From Owenia fusiformis (Eukaryota > Annelida > Polychaeta > Sabellida > Oweniidae): a stretch of 64,000 bases of DNA. Below, piece after piece: positions 1 to 11,078 of the stretch; positions within the stretch are counted from its first letter, which is position 1, and the number at the start of each line of letters is the position of its first letter. The stretch covers positions 24,290,822 through 24,354,821 of the forward strand of contig CAIIXF020000008.1 in NCBI GenBank assembly GCA_903813345.2, written 5' to 3'. Below the pieces are notes generated by a model that was given only the letters and a program-made list of their open reading frames with translations, did not search any database and was not told the origin of the DNA. The position numbers were made by a program, and so were the translations under genes.

Positions 1-840
1 CAAACTTAAAATCTGTAAGAATAATTTAGCAAAACATGAACTTCTTATAACCAATTTCTTTTCAGTATTTTATCTTTAATAATTGATAATAAAACTTTGT
101 TTAAAAAGTAGAAAAATGAGTGCTTAATACAGGGTAGGAACATCTAAGTGCACAGGATCCTATGCTACTCTATGCATTGCATGATGTGCTTGGGCTACAC
201 ACAAACATTGAAATAATTTAATTTGAACCACTGTGTGATTATTTATATTTTTTGTAAGGACCAAAATACACACAAATATAGACACCATTTAGTGTATGGT
301 ACAATGCTAATGAGTCAATGGAATAGTATGGTCATGGATCAAATCTTGATTGAATATTCAAATCGATGCATATATTGTGAACAATATACTGTATCCAATA
401 GTACATATATGAAAGCACAATTTTCTTTTTAAGAACTAATGTCAAGTACATTTCTAATTTATAAAACAGTAATCCAATACATCTAAGAAACTGCACTTTC
501 ATTAAGATGTGAAACATCAATAAAGTGTCAAATGCATATTAGAAATGTTACAACTCATAAATTTTGAATACAAGAAGTATCCCATGCATATTTAAGGGTA
601 TTAACATGAATTTTTTTTTCAAATGGTGAATGTAACAATTAGTTACAGATGTCATGGGCAGTTTATCTGATGGAATGCCCATGCAGATGTCAACCATCAA
701 TGATGACCACTAAATGCCAGTTATAAATGAAACAAAAATGGTAGCTTCAACAATATATCACTGGTTCTATTCTTGGAAGTAACATAAAAACTGCATCTAA
801 AAGTTGTACTAAAACCATTTACTCGATTTAGATAAATTTA
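1..840. other. AT-rich flank, no gene seen
   Basis: Only short chance open frames occur. The stretch 800-840 is one half of a dispersed sequence whose uninterrupted paralogue is at about 12270-12350. The other half resumes after 9412. Confidence 0.5.
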
Positions 841-1772
841 CAGGGTGTCAAATAGGTCCCGTCCCCCCTGCTACAGCTAAAACCTTAATAGATGGTACCT
901 AGTGTGATATATCATTGGAAAGATCCTTCAAAGTTATGTTAACTCACCAACTCTCAAGTATTTTGGATGAAATTCACCTATATTTTCATGATGTCCTTTA
1001 TAGTAAGTTAAGCAGCTCTTATTGCGTCAAAATGAGAAGGGTATGACCTCAGAAATACGTCAAAAAGTTAATCTTTTTCACATTCCACTTGTTACAAAAA
1101 GTTTTTCACCATTATTCCTAGCACCTCTATTTTCTACACACATACTATGTCCCGACCTCATGTACATTTACAGAATTACTAACACGTAATATTACATCTA
1201 TTTTCGGAAGACTCTTGGACAACGGTTTTAGCATAATATATAACATGTTAGATATCAAAACATAGGTAATTGAAATTAAAATTATATGGTGTATTAATAT
1301 CTAATTTTTATTTTATATTTTTAGATAAAGGACGCTTAAAAGACTCTATTGAGATTTAAAGTGCACATTTTTACCATGTAAAACGTTGCATTTGATAATT
1401 TTTATTTGAAAAATGGTAATTTGGTCATAACTTTTTTATTCCTCAACCAATTTAGTTCAAATTTGGTATGGGACAACAATTGCTGATGGGCGTTTATGAC
1501 GTCACATGATCTTGTTACGTCATCCACGCATATCCGCCATCTTGGATGCTAGAACTAGAACTTAACGTTAAAAATATATGTTTTGTATTCATTTTGTTTA
1601 CATAGCAAACATTTTGCGACTTGTGTCTGTTTTGTACCAAGAAAAAAATTGATAGAAATATGGCTTGTTTCAAAGACTCTCGTCATTTCAATACACGAAA
1701 TTATGTTTTTCTAGTGACATTCAACTAGATTTTTTATAATGTCATAAACGCATTGCCCTTATACTACTTTGT

Positions 1773-2309
1773 CACTGGTGATCCACTCGATTACGCTGGT
1801 TACCAAAACGAACCGTTTTGGTAACAAAATGTCGGAACGTCGAAGGCACGATTTTTCTTTTTTCCTTATTTCACGCGTTGTAGGCAGAATCCCCACGACG
1901 TTTTTTTTCAGAATGTGCATCAGTATCATATGTTTTAGAAAATGTACATGTTTGCGAAAAAAATAGCTCAGAAGACAACAGAATCGTCGATTTACTTCCT
2001 CACTTAAGTTACATAAACGGTTTTTTCGAAAAACAGTTAAGATCTGCACTTTTAACCGAAACCGTTTATGTAACTTAAGTGAGGAAGTAAATCGACGATT
2101 CTGTCGTCTTCTGAACTATTTGTTCGCAAATATGTACAATTTCTTAAACATATGATACTGATACACGTTTGTGTTAAAAAATGTCGTGGGAATTCTGCCT
2201 ACAACGTGTAAAATAAGGAAACGAGAAAAATCGTACCTTCGATGTTCCGACATTTTGTTACCAAAACGAACCGTTTTGGTAACCAGCGTAATCGAGTGGA
2301 TCACCAGTG
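1773..2309. mobile_element. Palindromic MITE, CACTGGT ends, 5-bp TSD TTTGT
   Basis: The two halves (1773-2035 and 2055-2309) are near-perfect reverse complements. The element opens CACTGGTGATCCACTCG and closes with its complement. It is flanked by TTTGT at 1768-1772 and 2310-2314. Inside the arms is a second small palindrome around GGTTACCAAAACG. No coding capacity. The open frames that cross it are artefacts of the palindrome. Confidence 0.8.
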
Positions 2310-2314
2310 TTTGT

Positions 2315-2701
2315 GTCAAATCTGAATCTGGTATTACCTTATACTTGGAGAACATTGAGATATGTGAGGGTGAGACTAATGAGGATATCAAACACCAGGT
2401 GTCAGCAAATGCTAAAATTCAAAATATACGTATTATGCAAAGCTATGTTGTGCATAATAAAGTGTCCCAGTATAGAGTTGGATGCAAAATTATTGTGCCA
2501 AAATCCAATGTTGAACGTGCAATGTCCCCCTCTGCTTGGCCTTCTCCAGTGCAATGCAGAGAATGGGTGCCAAAAGGCCGTCGTAATAATGCTCCCAGGC
2601 TTGATGATATTGATTATGACAACATTTACCATGCTTCAAAAGAGTATACTTCTTACATTGATTGGCGTGATTCCTGCGTTGAAGAATGTTATGAGGAATG
2701 A
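2315..2701 (+). pseudogene. LINE ORF1-like C-terminal fragment
   Basis: The frame running into TGA at about 2701 contains KIIVPKSNVERAMSPSAWPS followed by PVQCREWVPKGRR. This resembles the ORF1 protein C-terminus of invertebrate non-LTR elements, where a VP..N...W/FWP..V..R.W pattern is common. It starts directly after the palindromic MITE, so the 5' part is missing or displaced. It lies just upstream of an endonuclease fragment in the same orientation. Identification is by pattern only. Confidence 0.45.
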
Positions 2702-2796
2702 TGGTTCTGACGAACATTATCATTATTTGTGCTTACATCGTCCTTATTCCTTACACCCAGTACTTTCAATATACATACTAGTAACTACCAAAATAT

Positions 2797-3475
2797 GAAA
2801 GCAGCAGATAATCTTAAAATAACTGCATGGAATGCGAATGGTTTTAATGCCAGCAGCCCTTATTTAAACTCATTGCTCGATAAAACTGATATTCTCTGCC
2901 TCACAGAACATTGGTTATATCCAGGTTCGCTAAACAAACTGTGTGATATTCATCCTGACTTTACTTGTGTTTGAGAAAGTAGTACCACACTTGATCCCCT
3001 AAATCAAGGTCACATAATTGGAAATGGTGGAATTGCTATTTTCTGGAAAAAATCGTTAAACCAAAATATTATTCATGTTACGAAATACAAAAGTGATAGA
3101 TACATGGTTATTAAAATATTAAGACCTGGTATTCATCACCTTTATGTTATTTGTGAGTATTTACCACATGTGCGATGTAAGAATGATAACTTCCTTGAGG
3201 TATTAGATAGGCTTGAGGTGATAATTAATGATTTACAAGGTGATGGTGACACTGTTTTAATGGGTGATTTTAATGCTGATTTTGGCAAGAACATTGGTAC
3301 AAGGGGGGGGGGGGGGGGCATGGTCAATCTCGGCTAATGGTGTAAACCTGTTAAATATGTGTAAACTTAACGCCAGTTGACATGCTCCCTATGTGTCAAG
3401 GTCCAAATTACACCTTCTTTAGGGACTACACGGGTCAGTCTTATATTGATCATTGCATTTTGAGTGAACGACTAG
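2797..3475 (+). pseudogene. LINE ORF2 endonuclease domain, 5' part
   Basis: Apurinic-type endonuclease (EEP) domain of a non-LTR retrotransposon. Visible motifs in order: ITAWNANGFN (catalytic Asn), ILCLTEHWLYP (catalytic Glu), GIAIFW, then VLMGDFNADFG (Asp-x-Asn). The frame is broken by a stop at about 2972 and by a G homopolymer at 3302-3318. It then continues to SYIDHCILSERL, where the foldback element at 3476 interrupts it. The remaining SDH motif is found after that insertion. Confidence 0.8.
3302..3318. repeat. Poly(G) run
   Basis: Seventeen consecutive G inside the LINE endonuclease fragment. It shifts the frame and probably grew after the element died. Confidence 0.9.
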
Positions 3476-3489
3476 TGGGTGTCTACAAA

Positions 3490-4310
3490 ACTAAGACCTA
3501 AGACCTACAAAACTAAGACCCCCCACGTTATAAAACTAAGACCCTGTTATAAAACTAAGACCCCCCACGTAATAAAACTAAGACCCTGTTATAAAACTAA
3601 GACCCCCCACGTAATAAAACTAAGACCCTGTTATAAAACTAAGATCCCCTACGTAATAAAACTAAGACCCTGTTATAAAACTAAGACCCCCACGTTATAA
3701 AACTAAGACCCTGTTATAAAACTAAGACCCCCCACGTTATAAAACTAAGACCCTGTTATAAAACTAAGACCCCCAACGTTATAAAACTAAGACCCAGTTA
3801 TAAAACTAAGACCCCCCACGTTATAAAACTAAGACCCTGTTATAAAACTAAGACCCCCCTGCGTTATAAAACTAAGACCCTGTTATAAAACTAAGACCCC
3901 CCACGTTATAAAACTAAGACCCTGTTATAAAACTAAGACCCCCCGCGTTATAAAACTAAGACCCTGTTATAAAACTAAGACCCCCACGTAATAAAACTAA
4001 GACCCCCCCACGTTATAAAACTAAGACCCTGTTATAAAACTAAGACCCCCACGTTATAAAACTAAGACCCTGTTATAAAACTAAGACCCCCCACGTTATA
4101 AAACTAAGACCCCCCACGTTATAAAACTAAGACCCTGTTATAAAACTAAGACCCCCGTTGTTATAAAACTGAGACCCTGTTATAAAACTAAGACCCCTCA
4201 CGTTATAAAACTAAGACCCTGTTATAAAACTAAGACCCCCACGTTATAAAACTAAGACCCTGTTATAAAACTAAGACCCCCCATGTTATAAAACTAATAC
4301 CCTGTTGTAA
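3490..4310. repeat. Minisatellite arm (left), about 21 units of 38-40 bp
   Basis: Alternating half units CTGTTATAAAACTAAGACC and CCCCACGTTATAAAACTAAG with small C-run length changes. The complementary array starts at about 4856. Confidence 0.92.
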
Positions 4311-4319
4311 GAATCAGTC

Positions 4320-4690
4320 ACCGTGCCTTGCTCTGCTGGCCGCAAGGTAGTCTTGCCTCTGGGCCTTGTGTTCCCCAGTTACATACAGATTCTACAAAAG
4401 ATAGTCTTGCTTCTGGTCCTTGTGTTCCCTTCTAATATACAGATTCTCCCCACTAACATAAAGATTCTACAAAAGGTAGTCTTGCTTCTGGTCCTTGTGT
4501 TCCCTTCTCACATTCAGAATCTACACATGGTAGTCTTGCCTCTGGCCCTTGTTTACCCTAGTAACATACACATATGGTAGTCTTGCCACTGACCCTTGTT
4601 TTCCCTAGTAACATACACATATACATAAGGTAGTCTTGCCTCTGACCCTTGTTTTCCCTAGTAACATACACATATACATAATTTTAAGGT
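4320..4690. repeat. Central degenerate tandem repeat of the foldback element
   Basis: About six units, roughly 50-75 bp, each containing GGTAGTCTTGCCTCTGGCCC, then TTGTKTTCCC and an ACATACA stretch. These occupy the loop of the foldback and are unrelated in sequence to the arms. Confidence 0.75.
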
Positions 4691-4855
4691 AGTCTCAAAA
4701 TTTCAAAGCTCCTATCATTTAGAGCAATATGTTGGACACATTTTCTGAAAATTCAAAATATTCTGTTCAGTGACCTTTCCGATACTCTTACTTTTAACTT
4801 TTTTCAGTCACATTTTCAGAGGGCTGAAAAACCTATTTTCAGCATGGTTAGGGTC

Positions 4856-5650
4856 TTACTTTTACAACAGGGTCTTAGTTTTATAACGTGGGAGGTCTTA
4901 GTTTTATAACAGGGTCTTAGTTTTATTACGTGGGGGGTCTTAGTTTTATAACAGGGTCTTAGTTTTATAACGTGGGGGTCTTAGTTTTATAACAGGGTCT
5001 TAGTTTTATAACGTGGGGGGTCTTAGTTTTATAACAGGGTCTTAGTTTTATAACGTGGGGGTCTTAGTTTTATAACAGGGTCTTAGTTTTATAACGTGGG
5101 GGTCTTAGTTTTATAACAGGGTCTTAGTTTTATAACGTGGGGGGTCTTAGTTTTATAACAGGGTCTTAGTTTTATAACGTGGGGGGTCTTAGTTTTATAA
5201 CAGGGTCTTAGTTTTATAACGTGGGGGTCTTAGTTTTATAACAGGGTCTTAGTTTTATAACGTTGGGGGTCTTAGTTTTATAACAGGGTTTTAGTTTTAT
5301 AACGTGGGGGGTCTTAGTTTTATAACGTTGGGGGTCTTAGTTTTATAACAGGGTCTTAGTTTTATAACGCGGGGGGTCTTAGTTTTATAACAGGGTCTTA
5401 GTTTTATAACGTGGGGGGTCTTAGTTTTATAACAGGGTCTTAGTTTTATAACGTGGGGGGTCTTAGTTTTATAACAGGGTCTTAGTTTTATAACGTGGGG
5501 GTCTTAGTTTTATAATAGGGTCTTAGTTTTATAACGTGGGGGGTCTTAGTTTTATAACAGGGTCTTAGTTTTATTACGTGGGGGGTCTTAGTTTTATAAC
5601 AGGGTCTTAGTTTTATAACGTGGGGGGTCTTAGTTTTGTAGGTCTTAGTT
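4856..5650. repeat. Minisatellite arm (right), inverted copy of the left arm
   Basis: Tandem units reading GGGTCTTAGTTTTATAACAG and GGTCTTAGTTTTATAACGTG. Reverse complement of the left array. Confidence 0.92.
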
Positions 5651-5671
5651 TTGTAGACACCCAACGACTAG

Positions 5672-6420
5672 TTAGTAAATGTGACTGTATAATGGTTCTT
5701 GAGAATGATCCTCTGAACTTCTCTGATCACTTACCAATTAAAGTTAAACTCCTACTTCAAGAAGGAATTATTCTTAAGAACCAAGTCATTCCACAAGAAT
5801 TGCATGGAAAAAAGTCTCTGAGGGGAATTTAAGAGATAATACTGTACAGAGGAATTAGAATCATTAATAAATCAGTATCTTAACCCTTTTGATGTCTAGT
5901 CTTGATGAATATACCTCAAATAATGCATTATTAGAGGAATGTTTTGACATGTTTACTCAGATTTTACACTTCTGGACGGTGGTTAAACTACTGTTGGGAG
6001 AAGGAAACATAATGATTAATGCCAATAGGTGGTCTAATGGAAAAATTTCCGTATTATGTAAAATATGCTATAAAGAACCAGAAACACTATCCCACATGAT
6101 ACTGGACTGTGAAGGTCATGATGCTTTAAGATCAAATATTTTGAAAATTGTATACAATATCTTCAAACCAGCACAAAATTATCCAAAAGAGATGATTCTT
6201 GGAGCAATTTTTGGTGCAGGGGAGATATTTGATGTCGAGGAATATAAGCAAATTGCTGTTTTCATCCATAAAATGTACATAAATAGACCAGAATTTGGTC
6301 TGTAACTAAAATTTAATTGTATATTATATATATATGTTATAATTATAAGTAAATAATGTAAAATTTATTTAAACACATCAAGTATGGTGGATGAAATAAA
6401 AAAAAATAAAATAAATACAT
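5672..6420 (+). pseudogene. LINE ORF2: end of endonuclease fused to C-terminal zinc-knuckle region, RT deleted
   Basis: The frame resumes the endonuclease directly after the foldback with NFSDHLPIKVKL (catalytic SDH). A short linker follows (to about 5965), then the extreme C-terminus: CKICYKEPETLSHMILDCE, a C-x2-C...H-x5-C knuckle found at the end of several non-LTR ORF2 proteins, ending at TAA about 6303. The whole reverse transcriptase, roughly 1.5-2 kb, is missing, so this is an internally deleted copy. The tail at 6395-6420 is A-rich (AATAAA repeats). Confidence 0.75.
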
Positions 6421-6485
6421 ATACTATGATTTTAAGTTCATTTGCATTGCTTTGCATGTATTTGGACCAGGTAATATGAGGTATT

Positions 6486-6783
6486 ATTATATCACTATCT
6501 AGCTAGCGACAGTATGATTGGTCAAAACCGGGTCACATGTCGTGGGATATCTGGCGATATTCAATGGCAATGCTAATCAGATAAGACAACCGTGAGAAAT
6601 CTAGCGATATCCCACGCTCCCGGGAATTTTCAAAGAATTTGTTTTCGTTCAGTGTAAATAATTTAGTTCAGTTTAAGTCAAAATGGCAGACGAACCGAGT
6701 ACAGTAGATTCGTAAAAATATCTGAAGACTTAATGACTTAATAATATTAGGGATGTTTAGCTAGACAGTGATATAATAAAACA
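6486..6783. mobile_element. Short inverted-repeat element with ATG-bearing module
   Basis: The ends TATTATATCACTATCTAGCT (left) and TAGCTAGACAGTGATATAAT (right) are inverted repeats. The interior is CpG-rich for this window and contains TGATTGGTCA and GTCACATG motifs, then ATGGCAGACGAACCGAG (9 codons, then stop). The ATG context resembles the start at 17485. A hairpin module follows immediately. Confidence 0.5.
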
Positions 6784-6892
6784 AATATTTCACTCTATTT
6801 TCGGTGAATACTCATACTCATACTTCGGGCTTCGTGGAATATCACCTGTGAAAGATGTACAAGTATTCACCTCAATAGAGTGAAATATTTGT
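6781..6892. repeat. Hairpin module A
   Basis: Outer arms ACAAATATTTCACTCTATT and its complement. An inner stem GGTGAATAC / GTATTCACC surrounds a loop containing CTTCGGGCTTCG. It is preceded by TATAATAAAACAAAT, the same 15 bases that precede the larger hairpin at 60900. Confidence 0.7.
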
Positions 6893-6905
6893 TCAATATT
6901 CAGCA

Positions 6906-8700
6906 TTCTTTTGTCCTAAAATATTTTGACGTTGTAAAAATTGATTAGGTTGTTTTTAATAGCAGTCTAAAATGATATCAGGAAAACAAATGATAACATA
7001 TTTGGTATGTAGAGAATGCCCATAGCCCATATTTTATGATTCATCACGTTTAACAGCTTTAGATCAAGCGAAGTATGAGATTTTCCTTTAAACGTGCGTG
7101 ACAGAGAATTGTCCCATCTCGGTTTTTTCCTATGAATTTTAGTAGGCTGAATCCAGGGAAGAAAAGAGTGAATATAAGCTTTGAAAATATATGATATTAT
7201 ATTATCATAAAAAATGCTCATAGACTCAAGATTCCAATGATATATCACATGACTATCATCCCTTCTTAGATCTTTAGTTATTATTTAATATGTGCGTGAC
7301 ATAATTTGTCCCATCGACGATTTTTTTACATAAATAGAGAAATTTCAAATACGACGTCATATCAGCGCTACAGCAAATCGTGAAGAACAAAATGCTCTCT
7401 CATCATGTCGTATAGACATTTTGCTCCCCCCCCCCCCCTCCGTCCCCTCCCCCCCCCTCCGTCCCATTTTAATTATTTTCGATTATTTTTTATACAACGT
7501 ATGGAAACATATTTTGTAAAGTCATAAAGGTAATCAATTTTATGATGATAATGTCACTTACAAATATTTATTGCAGGTTGTGTAGACCGTTGATGCTTGA
7601 TTTAAAGCAAAAACATTGACTTTTGCACGTTGGTGGCGTTGCGCCTTTTTTAATGGATCTTATACCTAAGAAGAGAATCGGCTTAAAAAAATTCGTAGAA
7701 TACGTGACATATTTTACCATACCGTGCGCCTATTCGTTTAGCAATTAAATCATTTATAAACCTTTTCTTGAAAAAAGTAATTTTTGCAGATTTGTTCATT
7801 TTTCTAACAGAAATTGCTTGCCCCCCCCCCCTCCGTCCCATTTTCACGATCACCGGGCGTGAAGTCGTGGCATGATAGTATTTTGAACAAAATATTTTAA
7901 ATAATCTAGAGCGGTAGTGAATTAGACCATTCAAGGGGTTATATAGAAACATTCTTCACGTGTAGTTCAGGCAATTTTAATTATTCTGAGTAGCGGATAG
8001 TCATTAATAATTATGATAGCGGAAAGTCATTTATCATTAACGTGTTCATATTTAATTTCGTTATTTTATTTCAATTTGATACCCTATTAACACGTATAAT
8101 CTAGCGTTCTTGTTAATTTAATGACTAAAATTCATATACGACCTGAAAGCCCGTGTCTAAATCTACAAAATAATGTTTACTTTATTTGGATTAAATAACA
8201 ATTCTCGAAATCGTTGTTCCCTCTTCAAAAGAGGAGACGCGAAAATCTTTCCTTATAAGGTCATTTATACTTCCTTGTTTTCCCTCATAAGTTTAACATG
8301 GGGATTTTCACACCTATTTTTCAAACGATATATTCGTTCATAGTCATCTAGGTCAATCTGTTCAGTGGTCCGAAAGCAAATCTATAGTACTCGTTTCCGA
8401 ATTTTTTTTGTTCATTGTACAATCTTTTATTGATTAAACTCGGTATACTGACTAATAAAGCAATTACAAAGAAGAATACTTTCGATGGTGTCATTGTTTT
8501 ATTAAGCGTGTGGGTGTAAAAACAAAATTGCGTAATTAGTTTGATTCAGAACTTTCGGGTCACGCAAATAGCTACGCGAAATGCATAGTGGGGAAATATT
8601 GACCAATCAAATTTTGTCCTTTTTGAGTGCTTTTTCAGTACATATTTGCGAACGTTCTGATTCAAAGAGCAAACCGCGAAAGGGAGAATTGATGACACCT
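6906..8700. other. AT-rich interior of composite element, no gene
   Basis: No convincing coding. Two poly(C) tracts with CTCCGTCCC (7427-7465, 7817-7838) and several variants of a GTGACA...TTGTCCCAT motif (about 7090, 7290, 7690) recur, suggesting old local duplications. Confidence 0.4.
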
Positions 8701-8959
8701 CAAAGCATCGACAGGTTTTAGCATTATTTTCACTGTTTGCAACGTAAATGTACATGAGATCGGGACATAGTATCACATCTAACCCTACCCAGAAATTGGT
8801 TAAATTCCGGGTTAAATTCATTGCCATATTCATAGTAGTCATAATTAGGTCCTTTGATTTTTCTTATACCCGATTCTTAAAATCCTGCCAAATACGCCAA
8901 ATTGCCATGTTTCTAGGCTTATGCTCACATCAATTGATACAATGTAAAAAAAAGCTTTC

Positions 8960-9300
8960 CACTTAGGAGGTGTTCCACTTACGGAGGTTTTGGGTTCACG
9001 GGGATTTAAAGAACATACAAGATTAAATATAGGGTTGATATGTATCACTGAAAAAAAGTCAGCTATATAGCATTAATTATCATTTGTTTTACTCAAAAAG
9101 GTATCTGACATTCTTAATCCTCCTCATTCTGCCAAAAATGCATTCTGACATTCTCAATCCTCCTCATTCTGCCAGTCTCAGACACTAAGATTTGGCAATT
9201 AAGTTTTAGAGACTCCTACTGCTAATAATTCATTTGTTTTTATCCACTTGCGAGGTGTTCCACTTACGGAGATGTTCCACTTAGCAGGTTCTACTGTATA
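8960..9300. repeat. Local repeats of GGTGTTCCACTTACGGAG type
   Basis: GTGTTCCACTTA variants at about 8968, 8975, 9253 and 9273, plus a duplicated CTCCTCATTCTGCCA segment at 9118 and 9160. CACTTAGCAGGTTCTACTGT at 9276 recurs at about 52690 inside another element. Confidence 0.5.
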
Positions 9301-9412
9301 TGCCAATCAACGTAGCTTAGGAAGACCTTTCCAATGATATATCACACTTGGTACCATATATCTTGGTTTTGGCTCAGTAGAGGGGGGGACGGGACTTATT
9401 TGACATCCTGTA

Positions 9413-10480
9413 TGCTATCTTACCGTATGAAGGCCACACTTTTCAATGGTGAACCATTTACAATTCTAAAAGTTCATTTTATCATGATATCGGGGATATA
9501 AAGTCAGCACTAGTCATTTTCAGAGCAGAAATTTTACGTTACGTGACATGACGTGTGTGGTTGAAACAATTTGCCGCGAAATACGATTTTGTAAATAAAA
9601 ATGAAAACATGGCTTTCAATGAAAGGACCCACGGTCCTGTGCTCACACAGTTTGGAACCTTCAGAGGAATGTATATCCTGACTTTCAAACAAAAATATTG
9701 ATTTGGATTTGTAGTCTCCAACTTTGAGAAACTTAGATAGCACAGTTGTGTGACCTCGTTTGATGACCTTTTGACCTTTCGAAGGTCACTGAAGGTCAAG
9801 TAAAGGTCAAATCCTAAAACTAATGTCAGATTTGAACTCCTGGCAACTTGTAGATGATTTTCAAAAAAAATTGCTAAAATTGAAGCAAGTTGAAAAATAA
9901 CTTATTTTTACTGTTTTTTTACGTCAAATATCTCAAAAACGGTAAAAATTTGATGCCGACATATATTGAGCAATATGTAGGGAATGCTTAGATCTAGTTA
10001 TAATGTAATTCATTGCAAGAAATGATCAAGTATTGGGACAAACTTTGAGAAACTTGTCAATGACAAAACCTGCCATTGACTTTATACATGAGAAAGTTTC
10101 CTGAAAATGACTGTCCTACTTTTTGTAAAATTTTATAGAGTAAACACCAAAAACTGTAATTCCAAGAGCTTTGAAATCTTCAGAGGACATAAGTTGCATA
10201 TAAAGCAACTACTACAAGTTATTTGAAAGTTCTTCTTCAACAAAGTGTCTAGTATTTACAGAAAATTTGACTTTTTGACGTCAAAATCAGCAATTTCTCG
10301 GAAACTGGGCGAAATTGGGAAATGGCGATGATAGGTCAAATAGGCATTATAGATATGCATAAAATGAATGTGGTTATGACTCAATCCGAATAGCAGTTTT
10401 AATTTGTGCGGCCAATTTTGACGGACGGACCAACGGATGGACCAACGGACGGACGCCTGGTCGATCCCATAGGCTCACTG
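9413..10480. repeat. Dispersed repeat C, ending in GGACGG-type microsatellite
   Basis: Contains GAAGGTCAAGTAAAGGTCAA and GTCAGATTTGAACTCCTG followed by ACTTGTAGATGATTTTC. These recur at 22090-22560 and 30870-30950. The end (10425-10460) is an ACGGACGGACCAACGGATGG tract. No protein-coding signal. Confidence 0.6.
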
Positions 10481-11078
10481 TGTGAGCCAAAAACGAGTTA
10501 TTCGCTCTTATGTTGAGCCAATTATTGCATGATTGAGGCTATTCTCATCAATTTCTCAAAGGGTATAATATCACTTGCAATTGAGTGCGGAATCAATCGA
10601 GCTGAAACGCTATTGAAAGCATGTAAGTTATATAACAGCAAACATTGCCAGAGTTTGGGGATTAAAACTTTTTAACCCAAATGTAATGCTGTAAGGCCAA
10701 AATATAATTATTGGGTTAACATTTTCAGTTATTGATATACGGTTTAACAAATCCATTAAAATCAATTCTTTGTATATGTAACGAATAATATAGCAGTGCT
10801 CTTTCCTCAAGATTTTCTTTTTTTGAAGTTCAATCAATTGAAAAATTATTTGGCTATTGGAATGCGTGCAAATGTGGAACTAATATATATTTCTTCTTTG
10901 GTTCAGCCTTCGTAGTAGTTTGCAACAACAACTTTTCGTTTTAGCGCCAGAATAACTTGGCACACGGTACGTCATGGTCAGTTGACCTCAAAAAGTGCGC
11001 AAAAATAGCATTTCAGAGGTTGACAGTCTTATCTTAATAAATCGTGTTGTGTGGGGAACTATCACAAGCTTTGTAGTC
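10481..11078. other. No gene seen
   Basis: AT-rich sequence with chance short frames only. It lies between dispersed repeat C and the 4-kb inverted-repeat element. Confidence 0.4.

Larger units (their letters stand above)
3476..5663. mobile_element. Giant foldback element with minisatellite arms, 8-bp TSD ACGACTAG
   Basis: Exact 8-bp target duplication ACGACTAG at 3468-3475 and 5664-5671. Terminal inverted repeat TGGGTGTCTACAAAACTAAG at the left, complement at the right. The left arm (about 3490-4310) is a tandem array of a 38-40 bp unit built from TTATAAAACTAAGACCC plus a C-rich spacer with ACG. The right arm (about 4856-5650) is the same array reversed, so the whole folds into an approximately 800-bp hairpin. 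The middle (4311-4855) is a different short tandem repeat. No ORF. The 8-bp duplication suggests hAT- or P-like mobilisation. Confidence 0.88.
841..9410. mobile_element. Composite 8.6-kb insertion with TA duplication and CAGG-type inverted ends
   Basis: The ends are imperfect inverted repeats of about 100 bp: left starts CAGGGTGTCAAATAGG, right reads back CAGGATGTCAAATAAG, followed on both sides by a GATATATCATTGGAAAG segment. TA flanks both ends (839-840, 9411-9412). The sequence outside (800-840 joined to 9411-9510) matches a continuous copy at 12270-12390, which acts as an empty site. The size reflects later nested insertions (elements listed separately). TA duplication and CAGGG ends suggest a Tc1/mariner-type MITE ancestor. 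No transposase was seen. Confidence 0.6.

Noticed and set aside
1759-2391. Mirror-image frames on both strands around 1.8-2.4 kb
   Set aside because: Generated by the palindromic MITE. The two peptides are near identical because the DNA is self-complementary.
3479-3700. Frame with KTKTPHVIKLRPCY repeats
   Set aside because: Translation of the foldback minisatellite. The unit length varies and breaks the frame.
7427-7465. Poly(C)/CTCCGTCC tract as a promoter GC box
   Set aside because: Simple repeat inside an old insertion, with no CpG island or gene downstream.
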